Shown here in pieces: positions 30,888 through 41,753 of a stretch of 64,000 bases of DNA (the first letter of the stretch is position 1; the number at the start of each line of letters is the position of its first letter). Both the position numbers and the translations under genes were made by a program. Below the pieces are notes generated by a model that saw only the letters and a list, made by a program, of their open reading frames with translations, did not search any database and was not told where the DNA came from. Origin of the DNA: Hyphococcus sp. (lineage in GTDB: Bacteria > Pseudomonadota > Alphaproteobacteria > Caulobacterales > Parvularculaceae). The stretch covers positions 1-64,000 of the forward strand of contig JAJFGF010000047.1 in assembly GCA_021776245.1 (NCBI GenBank), in the 5' to 3' direction.

Positions 30888-31389
30888 ATTTGAGTGCGTG
30901 CTATGCGTGATTGAGCCGCGACCCGATTGTTGGGTTTTAGTATGCTTGCTGTCGCTTTTGCTTGGGCATGTTCAACAGTTTCGCTGAGCCGCATCGATGG
31001 ATGACGACGCGCCCGTCAAGATTTGCGACGCAAATTAATAACGGCATGCAACGGCATGGAGCCTCTTCCGGTCGCGGTGAATGCTCTGCAACGCGCATCG
31101 TTGAGATGCTGGATGCGGATGGCGCCGCCGAAGCTCTCAAAATCGTCGAAAGTTCCAATTCGAAAGACGAAATGCGCAAAGGCGTACTATCAACACGCGA
31201 GGCCATAAAGCGAGCATTCATCAGCGCGCATTTTGGATGTTCGCTTTACAACTTATTGCATATGCACTCACGGCGCACGCGCTTTACCGATTTTAAAGTC
31301 AGAAACGCATAGAGCGCGGCGGGCGGCGTAGTACACAAAAACAATAGACGCCAAAACTCAAGCAATAAGTTCTTTCATCCGTATAATGT

Positions 31390-32979
31390 CTACTCCCATT
31401 CGATCGTGCCGGGCGGTTTTGATGTGACGTCATAGACAACCCGGTTGACGCCGCGGACTTCATTGATGATGCGCGTGGCGCAGCGTCCGAGAAAATCATG
31501 GGGGAACGGATAATAATCAGCGGTCATGCCGTCGGTCGATGTAACAGCGCGTAACGCCAGCACATAATCATAAGTGCGGCCATCGCCCATCACGCCAACC
31601 GAACGCACAGGCAACAGGACCGCAAAGGCCTGCCAGATTTCATCGTAAAGGCCGGCTTTGCGAATTTCGTCGAGATAGACTGCATCCGCCTTGCGTAAAA
31701 TATCGGCTTTTTCTTTGGAGACGCCGCCGGGAATGCGGATCGCAAGACCGGGCCCCGGAAAAGGATGACGGGCGACAAAATGTTCGGGCAGGCCAAGCTC
31801 ACGGCCAAGCGCACGCACCTCGTCTTTAAAGAGCTCGCGCAATGGTTCCACAAGCTTGAGATTCATCCGTTCGGGAAGGCCGCCGACATTATGGTGTGAT
31901 TTGATCGTCACCGACGGTCCGCCGTCGAAGGAAACGCTTTCGATCACATCAGGATAAAGTGTTCCTTGCGCCAAAAAAGCAGCGTTTTCGATTTTGTTCG
32001 CTTCAGCTTCAAAAACATCGATAAACGTCGCGCCGATGATCTTGCGCTTTTCTTCCGGGTCTTCGACGCCAGCAAGTTTGCCGAGGAACAAGTCTTCCGC
32101 CGCAACATGGATGAGCGGAATATTATAGCTGTCGCGGAACAGCCGGACGACATCTTCACCCTCGCCCGCGCCGTCAAGATTGCCGCGCATCAACCCGGTA
32201 TCGACAAAAACGCAAGTCAGCTGTTCGCCGATCGCTTCATGGATCAGGACAGCGGCGACCGAAGAATCAACGCCGCCCGAAAGCCCGCAGATGACACTGG
32301 CGTCGCCGACCTGTTTGCGGATTTGCGCAATCGCTTCCTCGCGAAACGCGGCCATTGTCCAGTCGCCTGTAAAGCCGGCGATCTTGTGGGTAAAATTGCG
32401 CAACAGTTTCGCGCCGTCCGGCGTATGCACGACTTCCGGATGAAACATCACGCTGTAAAACCGGCGCTCCTCATCGACGGCGATCGCAAAAGGCGCATTT
32501 GGCGATGTGCCGATTACAGAAAAGCCCGGCGCCAGCCGCGTGACCCGGTCGCCGTGGCTCATCCATACCGGGTAATGATCGCCGACTTTCCAGACGCCCT
32601 CGAAAAGCGGGCTCGTCTCGTGGATTTCTACATCGGCGCGACCAAATTCCCGCTGATCGCTCGGCTCAACTTCGCCGCCCAGCTGCAGCGCCATGGTCTG
32701 CTGGCCGTAGCAGATCGCCAGAACGGGAACGCCCAGATCGTAGATCTCCGCCGCCGCGCGTGGGCTGGCATCAGTTGTGACGCTTGAGGGCCCGCCGGAG
32801 AGGATCACCGCTTTTGGCGCATATTCAGTCAGAAAAGCTGCGTTTACGCGATTATAGGGTTGGACCTCACAATAAACGCCTGTTTCGCGCAGGCGCCGTG
32901 CTATCAGCTGCGTCACCTGGCTGCCGAAATCGACGATGAGCGCGCGATCATGGCTAGCGGCGTGCGGATCGAGAGTCAT
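31390..32979 (-). CDS. guaA: GMP synthase (glutamine-hydrolysing)
   Basis: [76 protein letters not shown]. Confidence 0.97.
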   Translation of the reverse strand: MTLDPHAASHDRALIVDFGSQVTQLIARRLRETGVYCEVQPYNRVNAAFLTEYAPKAVILSGGPSSVTTDASPRAAAEIYDLGVPVLAICYGQQTMALQLGGEVEPSDQREFGRADVEIHETSPLFEGVWKVGDHYPVWMSHGDRVTRLAPGFSVIGTSPNAPFAIAVDEERRFYSVMFHPEVVHTPDGAKLLRNFTHKIAGFTGDWTMAAFREEAIAQIRKQVGDASVICGLSGGVDSSVAAVLIHEAIGEQLTCVFVDTGLMRGNLDGAGEGEDVVRLFRDSYNIPLIHVAAEDLFLGKLAGVEDPEEKRKIIGATFIDVFEAEANKIENAAFLAQGTLYPDVIESVSFDGGPSVTIKSHHNVGGLPERMNLKLVEPLRELFKDEVRALGRELGLPEHFVARHPFPGPGLAIRIPGGVSKEKADILRKADAVYLDEIRKAGLYDEIWQAFAVLLPVRSVGVMGDGRTYDYVLALRAVTSTDGMTADYYPFPHDFLGRCATRIINEVRGVNRVVYDVTSKPPGTIEWE

Positions 32980-32986
32980 GCAAGGT

Positions 32987-33029
32987 CCTTTTGGCCGAGC
33001 CTTTAGCGGAGTTGGCTGCGCCCGTCACC
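32987..33029. repeat. 43-bp direct repeat, copy 1
   Basis: CCTTTTGGCCGAGCCTTTAGCGGAGTTGGCTGCGCCCGTCACC; 42/43 identical to 34989-35031. Confidence 0.9.
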
Positions 33030-33505
33030 AGCCCCTTCGAAATTTTCGCCAAACGCCCTCACACCGGGCAAACGGCTCGCCCCCGTCGGTCTTATTCTTC
33101 CAGAGCTTTTGCACCCAACGGCGCCGCGGACCGCCAACACGGCGCTCCCGCCTTCGAGGACGTCGCGCGGGCGGATATCGTCGGCCAATATTACTTTAAT
33201 CAACGGTTCGACTCCGACGAGAGAGTTGAGTTCGGCATGGCGCGCGGCGCCGTCCCCGGAGTAATACCGCCAGTTGTCTTCGATGTTGTTCTCGTTTTGC
33301 GTTATATCAATGTTTCGAAAACACGAATTAGCCAATCTCATCATGCATCGATAATGTGTTTCACATTCATCACTAAATTTGCGCGCATTGAAGGGAGGAA
33401 TTAAACCGCGAAACTCTACATGGCGCGCAAGTCCATTAGCGCTCCCACTGCAACATGGCATATGGTATTTTTACCGTAGTCCACGCTTCATTTAATCAGG
33501 ATGCC

Positions 33506-34882
33506 ATGCCCAAGCCGCGTTTCCTACACAACCGAATGAGCCGGCGGCTCGATGTGCTCGTAAAAGGACGGCTGTGGCTTCAGGTCCTTGTCGCTATGGC
33601 GTTCGGAATCGGGACGGGATTGTTGGTTGGACCCGACCTCGGACTCATCGACCGGGCCCTTGCCGATCTTTTGGGCGACTGGCTGGCGCTGCCGGGGCGC
33701 CTTTTTCTGGCGGCGATAGGGATGGTGATCATCCCGTTGGCCGCAAGTTCCATTGTCCTGGGGATCGCCGGCGCCGGAGGCGGCGACACACTCAAACAGG
33801 TTGGGCGCAAATTTGTGTTTTTTGTCGTCTCGACAACAGTGACGGCGACAATTATCGGCATATCCTTCGCCAGGCTTGTCCGTCCCGGCAAAGGTGTTAT
33901 CGAGGCATCGATTCCAACCCCGGAATTAAAGCCAGACCCGGCAAGCGTAGTTCAAAAGCCGACATCTGCGATTGAATCGATCACGCGCGATCTGCCGGAA
34001 CTCATCGCCAGTTTGATCCCACAGAACATCACGGTGTCGCTGCTCGAGCAGGATATGCTGGCGATCGTTGTCTTTTCGCTTCTCGTTGGCGTCGCTGTTG
34101 TCAACGCCGACAAAAAGGAATTAACCAAACCCCTCGTCGCGCTGGCCGAAGCCATACTCGAAGTATGTATGACGGTGATCCGAACGGCGATGCGGTTTGC
34201 GCCATTGGCGGTCTTTGGCCTCCTCGCGCAAACAACGGCAGCAAACGGGGTTCAAACCCTTGCCGACCTTGCGATATATTGCAGCGTCGTTTTGGCCGGA
34301 CTTCTGACCCTTCTTGTTCTCTACATCGTCATTGTCGCAGTGTTCGGCGCCATTTCCCCGATCTCCTTCATGCGCTCTGTTGCACCGGTGCAGTTGTTGG
34401 CATTCTCGACATCAAGCTCCGCGGCGGTCATGCCGCTCACGATGAAAACTGCTGTTGAGAAACTCGGCGTGATGCCGACCATCGCCGGCGCTGTCGTTCC
34501 TCTGGCATCAACTGTTAATATGGCGGGTACGGCGCTTTATCAATCAGCCGCGATTGTATTCCTCGCCGACGTCGCGGGCACCCAGCTTTCGACGGGCGAT
34601 CTCGCGCTTATAATGGTGACACTGACCGGCGCTTCCATCGGCGCGCCCGCGGCGCCAGGCGCTAGCATCGCGATTCTTGCAGCGACCGCCGCGAATTTCG
34701 GCGTGCCGCCGATTGGATTGCCGCTTGTCATCGGCGTAGACCGCATTCTCGATATGGCAAGGACAGCGGTCAACGTAACGGGCGATCTCGTTTTGTGCCG
34801 CGTTCTATCGTCCAAGCCTACGCCAGCGCTTACGGCGGATCCAAGTCAAAATCCAATGACGGATCCGGCGCCCGCAGACTGA
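33506..34882 (+). CDS. Dicarboxylate/amino acid:cation symporter (DAACS family)
   Basis: Multiple TM segments; LAFSTSSSAAVMPLTMKTAVEKLGV..AVVPLASTVNMAGTALYQ..GAPAAPGASI signature. Confidence 0.92.
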   Translation: MPKPRFLHNRMSRRLDVLVKGRLWLQVLVAMAFGIGTGLLVGPDLGLIDRALADLLGDWLALPGRLFLAAIGMVIIPLAASSIVLGIAGAGGGDTLKQVGRKFVFFVVSTTVTATIIGISFARLVRPGKGVIEASIPTPELKPDPASVVQKPTSAIESITRDLPELIASLIPQNITVSLLEQDMLAIVVFSLLVGVAVVNADKKELTKPLVALAEAILEVCMTVIRTAMRFAPLAVFGLLAQTTAANGVQTLADLAIYCSVVLAGLLTLLVLYIVIVAVFGAISPISFMRSVAPVQLLAFSTSSSAAVMPLTMKTAVEKLGVMPTIAGAVVPLASTVNMAGTALYQSAAIVFLADVAGTQLSTGDLALIMVTLTGASIGAPAAPGASIAILAATAANFGVPPIGLPLVIGVDRILDMARTAVNVTGDLVLCRVLSSKPTPALTADPSQNPMTDPAPAD

Positions 34883-34988
34883 TCGAAAGCGCCGCCGAAA
34901 TCGACAATAAGCGCCCTTTCATGAACCAAGCGCACTTTCATGAACAACGGCATGAACAGCGGCTTGAGGATCAAGGGTCATGGGTCTG

Positions 34989-35031
34989 CCTTTTGGCCGA
35001 GCCTTTAGCGGAGTTGGCCGCGCCCGTCACC
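34989..35031. repeat. 43-bp direct repeat, copy 2
   Basis: CCTTTTGGCCGAGCCTTTAGCGGAGTTGGCCGCGCCCGTCACC; single mismatch to copy 1. Confidence 0.9.
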
Positions 35032-35129
35032 CGACCTTTTGTGATTTTCACCTGGCGGTGTTCCTGACGGCTTGACGCGGCGGCTCAGGCTCGCGACCCT
35101 CGCCGCATCAAACTTGTCTGGAGGGGCCG

Positions 35130-36383
35130 ATGCGACAGCTATTATGCGGAATTCTAGGAGTGATCGCCGTCGCTGGCGCGGCGCGGGCTGAAAGCTACCT
35201 GTTAGCGCCTGACCGCGTTTTTGACGGCGACGAAATACAAACCGGATGGCAGGTGCGCGTAGACGACGGACGGATCACCGCCGCCGGCCCTGATATCGCT
35301 GCTGACGGCGCAGTTCTGATTGAGCTTTCCGGCATGACGCTGTTGCCCGGCCTCATTGACGCCCACAGCCATGTATTGTTGCACCCATATGACGAAACGC
35401 CCTGGAACGATCAGGTCTTGAAGGAATCCGGAGCTGAACGAGTCGCCCGCGCCACCAATCATCTGCGCGCGACGTTGATGGCGGGCTTTACCACGCTGCG
35501 CGATCTTGGGTCCGAAGGCGCAGCCTATGCCGATGTTGGTCTAAAACAGGCGCTCGAAAAAGGCGTGATCGATGGCCCCAGACTTCTGGTCGCCGGTCCA
35601 GCCATCGTTGCAACTGGTTCCTATGGCCCCAAAGGTTATCACAATCGCGCGCCGGTTTTGCTCGGCGCGGTGGAAGCCGACGGCTACGACAATCTCATTG
35701 CTGAAGTCCGCCGGCAGATTGGCGGCGGCGCGGACTGGGTCAAGGTCTATGCAGATTATCGCTGGGGACCCAATGGCGAAGCGCGGCCCACTTTTTCCGT
35801 TGACGAATTAAAACTTATTGTTGAAACGGCGCGCTCGAGCGGCCGTCCAGTTGTCGCCCATGCAGGGAGCGATGCAGCGATGCGCCGGGCGATTGAAGCG
35901 GGCGTTGAAACCATTGAACATGGAGATGAAGGGTCACCGGAGACTTATCGGCTGATGGCGCGGCGCGGGATTGCGATTTGCCCAACCCTAGGCGCTGTTG
36001 AAGCCATATCGCGTTATCGCGGCTGGGACGGCGCCGCCGATACAGCGCCCGCGCGCATCGCAGCAAAGCACGAACAAATGGCCCGCGCATTGCGCGCCAA
36101 AACGCCCATCTGCGCCGGATCAGATGTTGGTGTTTTCGATCATGGAGACAATGCCTGGGAACTGGAACTGATGGTGCAATATGGCATGGCGCCGCTTGAT
36201 GTGCTTCACGCGGCCACCGCCGGCAATGCAAAACTGTTGCATCTCGATCAAGACATTGGTCGCGTAGCGCCGGGGATGGTTGCAGATCTTGTCGCCGCGC
36301 CCGGTGATCCGTCAGCGGACCTATCGACGCTGAGACATGTCGCCTTCGTGATGCAGGCCGGCGAAATCATCAGTCAGCCTTAA
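35130..36383 (+). CDS. Secreted amidohydrolase family protein (Xaa-Pro dipeptidase/imidazolonepropionase-like)
   Basis: Signal peptide; GMTLLPGLIDAHSHVLLHPYDETPWND..TLMAGFTTLRDLGSEG..VVAHAGSDAAMRRAIEAGVETIEHGDEG..ICAGSDVGVFDHGDN. Confidence 0.92.
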   Translation: MRQLLCGILGVIAVAGAARAESYLLAPDRVFDGDEIQTGWQVRVDDGRITAAGPDIAADGAVLIELSGMTLLPGLIDAHSHVLLHPYDETPWNDQVLKESGAERVARATNHLRATLMAGFTTLRDLGSEGAAYADVGLKQALEKGVIDGPRLLVAGPAIVATGSYGPKGYHNRAPVLLGAVEADGYDNLIAEVRRQIGGGADWVKVYADYRWGPNGEARPTFSVDELKLIVETARSSGRPVVAHAGSDAAMRRAIEAGVETIEHGDEGSPETYRLMARRGIAICPTLGAVEAISRYRGWDGAADTAPARIAAKHEQMARALRAKTPICAGSDVGVFDHGDNAWELELMVQYGMAPLDVLHAATAGNAKLLHLDQDIGRVAPGMVADLVAAPGDPSADLSTLRHVAFVMQAGEIISQP

Positions 36384-36413
36384 AGCGTAATCATACCGGA
36401 ACACCACCCATTT

Positions 36414-37466
36414 TCATCGCCCGACCTGGTCGGCATAAATCGTTGTATCGACGCCGAATGTTTTTTGCAGCGCTGACTGGGCGTCCTGCATGTCATATTC
36501 AACAATCGCAAGTCCTTTGACATCGATCGCTTCTTTCGGAGCGACGGCCGGGATGCGTCTAAACTGGGTCCTGCGGCTTGCGCCCTTCGTTGACCATTCA
36601 AATTTTTGGTCTTGAGCAAGGCCGCCGCCGGAAATGCGCATGCGCACCGGACCATCAAGGCGCGTGATCGGCGTAAATTGCCAGGTTTCCACATAACCGC
36701 GCCCCGGCGGGACCGGGAACGGGATGCGCCGGACAATGATGAAATCCGGATGAAGAAATCCGCACCGGAACTCATTCACAGTCCGATCTTCAAAACACCG
36801 GCAGGCAGGCGTGTAAAAATCGATCGGCGTCGGGATTGCGCCGCCGCTGGTCTGGGCAATACAGTTTCTTGCCGAACCGCCGCCGCCTGTGCCTGGATCA
36901 TCCATCAATGTTGCAAAGGGCAAATCCTGTGGCCCCGTTGGAAAACCTTTAAATGCTTCCCAGCCCGGCGGGTTGGGGCGCGCGTCAAAAAATCCTTCGC
37001 CGCGCGAATATAAATCGCCGCCGGGTGGCGTCGCATAGGAACAAAAACTTCCAGCGCCGACAGTTTCAACGGTAAAGGCAAGGACGTCGCCTGCATTCAC
37101 TGCGAGGGGTGTTGCAAAAAGAAAATCAGTAAACTCTGTAAAGGTGAACGGAACATCTGACGGCGGAACAGTCAGCGTGCGCAAGGCGGGCCCGCCCGGG
37201 CGACCGCCAATCATTCGCCGAATGGTAATGACGAGATCGCCGCTGCCGCAGCCGATAATCGGCAAGCGCAAACCGGCAAGATCGCCGTCAACGCCCACCG
37301 TAAATGACTGCGCCAGCTTTTGTTCCTCATCACCGCCGATGCCGAGGAACCCGGCGCTGGCGTCAACCAGCGGCTGTTCCTGATCGACAATAACGGCGCC
37401 CTGCGCCGCAGAAGCGATAAATAATGCGGCAAGCCAGGTGACGGCGCAATGACCTAATGATTTCAT
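36414..37466 (-). CDS. Secreted hypothetical protein
   Basis: MKSLGHCAVTWLAALFIASAAQGAVIVDQEQP signal peptide; 350 aa, no recognised domain. Confidence 0.65.
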   Translation of the reverse strand: MKSLGHCAVTWLAALFIASAAQGAVIVDQEQPLVDASAGFLGIGGDEEQKLAQSFTVGVDGDLAGLRLPIIGCGSGDLVITIRRMIGGRPGGPALRTLTVPPSDVPFTFTEFTDFLFATPLAVNAGDVLAFTVETVGAGSFCSYATPPGGDLYSRGEGFFDARPNPPGWEAFKGFPTGPQDLPFATLMDDPGTGGGGSARNCIAQTSGGAIPTPIDFYTPACRCFEDRTVNEFRCGFLHPDFIIVRRIPFPVPPGRGYVETWQFTPITRLDGPVRMRISGGGLAQDQKFEWSTKGASRRTQFRRIPAVAPKEAIDVKGLAIVEYDMQDAQSALQKTFGVDTTIYADQVGR

Positions 37467-37516
37467 GGCTGTTCCCCGTAGTTCTGATGAGCGGACAGGC
37501 CGCCGTGAGCAGATTA

Positions 37517-38839
37517 TCAGCCTTCTGCATTGGCATTGGCAAGTTGCAGTGCGGCAATAAAAAACCCGTCGGCGCGGATTTTATCCGGCGTCAGGCGAAT
37601 GGCGCCATCAGGAGTAACGCAGGGCGCAAGCGCGGCGCGCCCTGTCTCGGTTAACATCCCCGACGCCGCCATCGGGTCGAGCGCCGGAACCTGCTTAAAG
37701 TCCGGGCGCTCCGTCAAAAACGCCGTCAGGCGATCCTCATTTTCCTCCCCTAAAAAGGAGCAAGTGACATAGATCATGCGCCCGCCGGGTTTCACGAATC
37801 CAGCCGCCTCGCGCAATACGTTGTCCTGCTCCTTCATGCGCCGCTCGAGCTGCTGCGCCGTCAGGCGCCATTTCGCGTCAGGATGGCGCCGCCAGGTGCC
37901 TGCGCCCGAACAGGGCGCATCGACAAAGACGAGATCCATTTTGCCGTTGAGATCATCAAGCCCCTCACCGCCGGCCGGAGAGCGGATCTGCAAATTTCTG
38001 ACGCCAGCGCGTTTGGCGCGGGCGAAAAGCGGCTTTAGACGCCGCGCGTCTTTGTCATAGGCGTAAAGCTGACCGGTATTTTCCATCATTGCGGAAAGCG
38101 CCAGTGTTTTGCCGCCGCCGCCGGCGCAATAATCAAGCACTTGCCTGCCTTTAATATCGCCTGCCGCCGCCGCTGCAATCTGCGAACCGAGATCCTGTAC
38201 CTCAACCCACCCTTTGTTGAAGGCGGGAATGACGGTGATCGCAGCCCCTTTTTCGCTGGCTGGCGGCGCTGCAATACGCGCGGCGGTCGCGAGTATGGGG
38301 ATTGCCTCGCCCTTGATACGGCCCAAAGCGCTGAGAGATTTTTCCGGCGCCGCCCGCAATGTATTGAGCCGCAGATCAATATCGGCGCGCGTCGCGAACG
38401 CCGCGAGTTGCGCCCGATGATCGGCGCCAAACACACGTTCCATATGCGGCGCCATCCATTCAGGGTAATCGCCGCAAAATTGCTCGTCCGCCGCCCCTGG
38501 CGGCGCCAATAATTTTTCTTTCTCAATCGGCGTCAAGGCGCCGGGACCATGGGGCGCCTCGTCAGCAGCGATTGCGATGTCCTCGATCGCCATGCCCCAC
38601 ATGGTTCCAAGGGCGCCAAGCACCGCCGCGCGCGGGCTGTCATCACCCATTTGCCGGGCAATAGATCGCCGGCGGCGGAGCACATCCAGGCAAAGCCCCG
38701 AAATCCACGCCCGATCCCTGGCGCCGGCATAGCGGGCGCCCCGCGCCCAATCGGCGATGATCGTCTTTAGGGGCGCGCGGCGGCGCTCAAATTCCGCGAT
38801 AATTTCAATCGCCGCGCTGATCCGTCCCGCTGTTTTCAT
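37517..38839 (-). CDS. RsmB/NOP-family SAM-dependent RNA methyltransferase
   Basis: GWVEVQDLGSQIAAAAAGDIKGRQVLDYCAGGGGKTLALSAMM..VDAPCSGAGTWRRHPDAKWRLT..IYVTCSFLGEENEDR. Confidence 0.92.
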   Translation of the reverse strand: MKTAGRISAAIEIIAEFERRRAPLKTIIADWARGARYAGARDRAWISGLCLDVLRRRRSIARQMGDDSPRAAVLGALGTMWGMAIEDIAIAADEAPHGPGALTPIEKEKLLAPPGAADEQFCGDYPEWMAPHMERVFGADHRAQLAAFATRADIDLRLNTLRAAPEKSLSALGRIKGEAIPILATAARIAAPPASEKGAAITVIPAFNKGWVEVQDLGSQIAAAAAGDIKGRQVLDYCAGGGGKTLALSAMMENTGQLYAYDKDARRLKPLFARAKRAGVRNLQIRSPAGGEGLDDLNGKMDLVFVDAPCSGAGTWRRHPDAKWRLTAQQLERRMKEQDNVLREAAGFVKPGGRMIYVTCSFLGEENEDRLTAFLTERPDFKQVPALDPMAASGMLTETGRAALAPCVTPDGAIRLTPDKIRADGFFIAALQLANANAEG

Positions 38840-38974
38840 GGTTTTCCGTTAATCCCGGCCGACCGGCCGACATGGCAGGGAACGGATCGCGCCTCATGGT
38901 CGCTACCCCCTTGCCATTGGCGCGCTTTTTTCTTCTAAGGGGGGCTTATCGAAAAACGCGCGTAAGGGCCAGAA

Positions 38975-40339
38975 ATGATTGAACAATATCTCGATGAAGC
39001 GGAAATGTTATGGAAATCCGGCGATCTGGGGCGCGCGGCAGAGGCGTGCGAGAAAGCTCTCGCCGTCGATCAAAATAACCCCAGACCGCATTTCATTTTG
39101 GGCCTGATCGCCGTGGCGCAAACCCAACATCAAAAAGCTGCTGATTATTTCGCAGAATCCTTGCGGCTGGATCCCGATAATGTGGACGCGCTGCTCAATT
39201 ACGGCATGTCGCAATCAGATTTTGGCCAATTCGATAAGGCCCGCGAAAGTTACCGCCGCGCGATCGAAATGAAACCGGATCATTCGCCGGGCTATTTCAA
39301 CCTTTTCAATATCACAAAAATTGCAGCAGACGATCCGCAAATTCTTCATCTGGAAAACCTCATCAGCAAAGGCATCAACGACCAATTCGAGGAAAGCCTG
39401 GCGCATTTTGCTCTGGGCAAAGCTTATGACGATATAGGCGAATGGGACAAAGCGTTTGGCAATTATACATCCGCAAACGAATTACAGGGAAAAGTCTATA
39501 ATCATCAAAACACGCTGACAATGTTTGGCAGGGCCAAGAACACGTTCACGCGTGAATTAATGGAAAAACACAAAGGACAAGGCAATAGCGACCGAACGCC
39601 CGTTTTCATCATCGGCATGCCGCGGTCCGGATCGTCGCTCGTTGAAGATATTTTATGCAGGAATGACAATATTGTTGGGTATGGCGAACGCACAGAAATT
39701 GCGCAGATTGTCATCAGGCTGGAAAACACCCACCCGTCACATACTCCATATCCGGAAATCGTCGAACAGATAACCGGTGAGCAGTTTGATAAATTGGGCG
39801 AGCTTTATCTGCACTTGCTGGCCCAGGTGATGCCGACTGCCGAACGCGTTGTTGACAAGAACATTTTGAATCATTCCGTGGCGGGCTTTGTCCGCTTATT
39901 GTTTTGTAACGCAGCAATTATTCATACGGTTCGAGACCCGATCGACACCTGTCTTTCCTGCTTTTTTCAGAATTTCAAAAGCGGCATCGAATACAGTTTC
40001 GATCTCGAGGATCTTGGCAGGCGCTACGCCGCCTATGCCGATCTGATGGAGCACTGGCGCGACGTCCTGGGCAATGGCTTATTTACAATGCAATATGAAG
40101 ACCTGACCCAAGACAAGGATACGCAAATTGCGCGGCTGTTTGACCATGTGGGAATGCCGGCGCCAACAGGCTCGGCGATCGAAACACCCGCTGACCGGCC
40201 CATCGCAACAGCGTCCGCATGGCAGGCGCGTCAGCCGATCTATGAAACGTCGATCAAGCGGTGGAAAAACTACGAAAAACATCTCGGGCCCCTATTTGCA
40301 GCGCTTGAAGAAGGCGGCTTTCAATACAAGGAAGGCTGA
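38975..40339 (+). CDS. TPR-repeat sulfotransferase family protein, paralogue 1
   Basis: N-terminal TPR; TPVFIIGMPRSGSSLVEDIL (5'-phosphosulfate loop); IIHTVRDPIDTCLSCFFQNF (3'-phosphate region). Confidence 0.9.
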   Translation: MIEQYLDEAEMLWKSGDLGRAAEACEKALAVDQNNPRPHFILGLIAVAQTQHQKAADYFAESLRLDPDNVDALLNYGMSQSDFGQFDKARESYRRAIEMKPDHSPGYFNLFNITKIAADDPQILHLENLISKGINDQFEESLAHFALGKAYDDIGEWDKAFGNYTSANELQGKVYNHQNTLTMFGRAKNTFTRELMEKHKGQGNSDRTPVFIIGMPRSGSSLVEDILCRNDNIVGYGERTEIAQIVIRLENTHPSHTPYPEIVEQITGEQFDKLGELYLHLLAQVMPTAERVVDKNILNHSVAGFVRLLFCNAAIIHTVRDPIDTCLSCFFQNFKSGIEYSFDLEDLGRRYAAYADLMEHWRDVLGNGLFTMQYEDLTQDKDTQIARLFDHVGMPAPTGSAIETPADRPIATASAWQARQPIYETSIKRWKNYEKHLGPLFAALEEGGFQYKEG

Positions 40340-40394
40340 GCCGCCGCCGGCAACTTATTATTTTTCCAGCAATGACCTTTGAGATTGGACAGGC

Positions 40395-41753
40395 ATGAAC
40401 GACATTGTTCGAAATACACGTTCAAAATATGAGCAGGGAAATCCAGGCGAAGCGCGGAGCTTCGCCATGCAGGCTGCAAAAACCGCAACACCGGACGAGC
40501 TATTATCGATTGGCGCACTTGCAAAAGAGTTTTCCGATTTTGACGCCGCCAATACCGCCTACGCACAGCTTGTCAAACTGACGCCCGATAATCCGGACTA
40601 TCGCAATCTTTATGCGATGACGCTTACCCAATCAGGCGCGTATGAGGCCGCAGCGTCACAATTGAACGCCGCGTTATCGGTAAACGCCGCCCATGCCCAT
40701 TCATATTTCAACCTTTCCATGATCCACCGCGCAGCAGCCGATGATCCAATTATTGCACAACTAGAAGACCGCCTTGGCGCAGAGAACATTACGCCTTCGG
40801 ATAATTACGCTTATCGACTGGCGCTGGGAAAATTCTATGATGACGCCGGCGATTACGATAATGCCTTTATTCAATTTCAAAACGCTAAACAAAGCGCGAA
40901 AATACCCTATGACCACGCAGCGCAACAGGCATTTTTCGAACGGCTAAAGACTGCCTTTACGTCCGACACCCTCAAAAACCACGCCGGCGCCGGCGATCCA
41001 TCCGAGGCGCCCATCTTTATAATCGGCATGCCGCGCAGCGGATCGTCACTGCTTGAAAAATTGCTGGCGCAGGACAAACGCATAACTGCTCTCGGTGAGC
41101 GTATTGAAATGACGTCGGTGATTGAGGCCATGGTCAGCCGGCATGAGGGCCGGGAAGGCTATCTCAAACTCCTTCCGAATATGACGCCCCAGGAATTCGC
41201 GCGATGCGGCGCCGATTACTGTGATCGCCTCGCTTCTCTCACAAAGGGTGCGGAACGGTTTATCGATAAAAATGTTCTCAACTATTTGCGCGCCGGATTT
41301 ATCAACCTGATCCTGCCTGATGCGGCTGTTATTCACGCGCGCCGCGACCCAATTGACATTTGCCTGTCTTGTTATTTTCAGACCTTCGACCCGGCGATTT
41401 TTCCGTTTACGTTCGATCTTGCAGATATGGGAAAATATTACGCGCTATATGCTGATCTTATGTCTCATTGGGACAGCGTCATGCCTGAACGCATCTGCCA
41501 TATCGACTATGAAGAAGTCATCGCCGACCCGGACGGCTCCATGACGAAGCTGATCGACAAAACAAAACTCTCGACTCCGCTGCAGCTTCATTCCGGCGAT
41601 GCGAAAAGCACCATGATCGCCACATCATCTGCATGGCAAGCCCGCCAGCCAATCTATGAAACCTCTATAAAGCGCTGGAAAAACTACGAAAAACACCTTT
41701 CCGGTTTGTTTGAGGCGCTCGAAAAATCCGGCTTTAACTATTCCGGCAAATGA
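40395..41753 (+). CDS. TPR-repeat sulfotransferase family protein, paralogue 2
   Basis: APIFIIGMPRSGSSLLEKLL; VIHARRDPIDICLSCYFQTF; C-terminal SAWQARQPIYETSIKRWKNYEKHL. Confidence 0.9.
   Translation: MNDIVRNTRSKYEQGNPGEARSFAMQAAKTATPDELLSIGALAKEFSDFDAANTAYAQLVKLTPDNPDYRNLYAMTLTQSGAYEAAASQLNAALSVNAAHAHSYFNLSMIHRAAADDPIIAQLEDRLGAENITPSDNYAYRLALGKFYDDAGDYDNAFIQFQNAKQSAKIPYDHAAQQAFFERLKTAFTSDTLKNHAGAGDPSEAPIFIIGMPRSGSSLLEKLLAQDKRITALGERIEMTSVIEAMVSRHEGREGYLKLLPNMTPQEFARCGADYCDRLASLTKGAERFIDKNVLNYLRAGFINLILPDAAVIHARRDPIDICLSCYFQTFDPAIFPFTFDLADMGKYYALYADLMSHWDSVMPERICHIDYEEVIADPDGSMTKLIDKTKLSTPLQLHSGDAKSTMIATSSAWQARQPIYETSIKRWKNYEKHLSGLFEALEKSGFNYSGK

Noticed and set aside
30962-31312. 116-aa plus-strand ORF and the overlapping 94-aa minus-strand ORF (30937-31221)
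   Set aside because: No recognisable domain or clear ribosome-binding site; lies in the decayed interval next to guaA and may be chance or remnant sequence.
31966-32787. Long plus-strand ORF (273 aa) opposite guaA, and similar antisense ORFs across the window (3140-3988, 38141-38512, 13788-14282, 24373-24978)
   Set aside because: Shadow ORFs on the opposite strand of well-recognised genes; typical of high-GC codon bias, with low-complexity Arg/Ala-rich translations.
33003-33461. 152-aa minus-strand ORF and 137-aa plus-strand ORF (32991-33404) between guaA and the symporter
   Set aside because: Neither shows a recognisable family; they overlap the 43-bp repeat and intergenic sequence, so coding status is unsupported.
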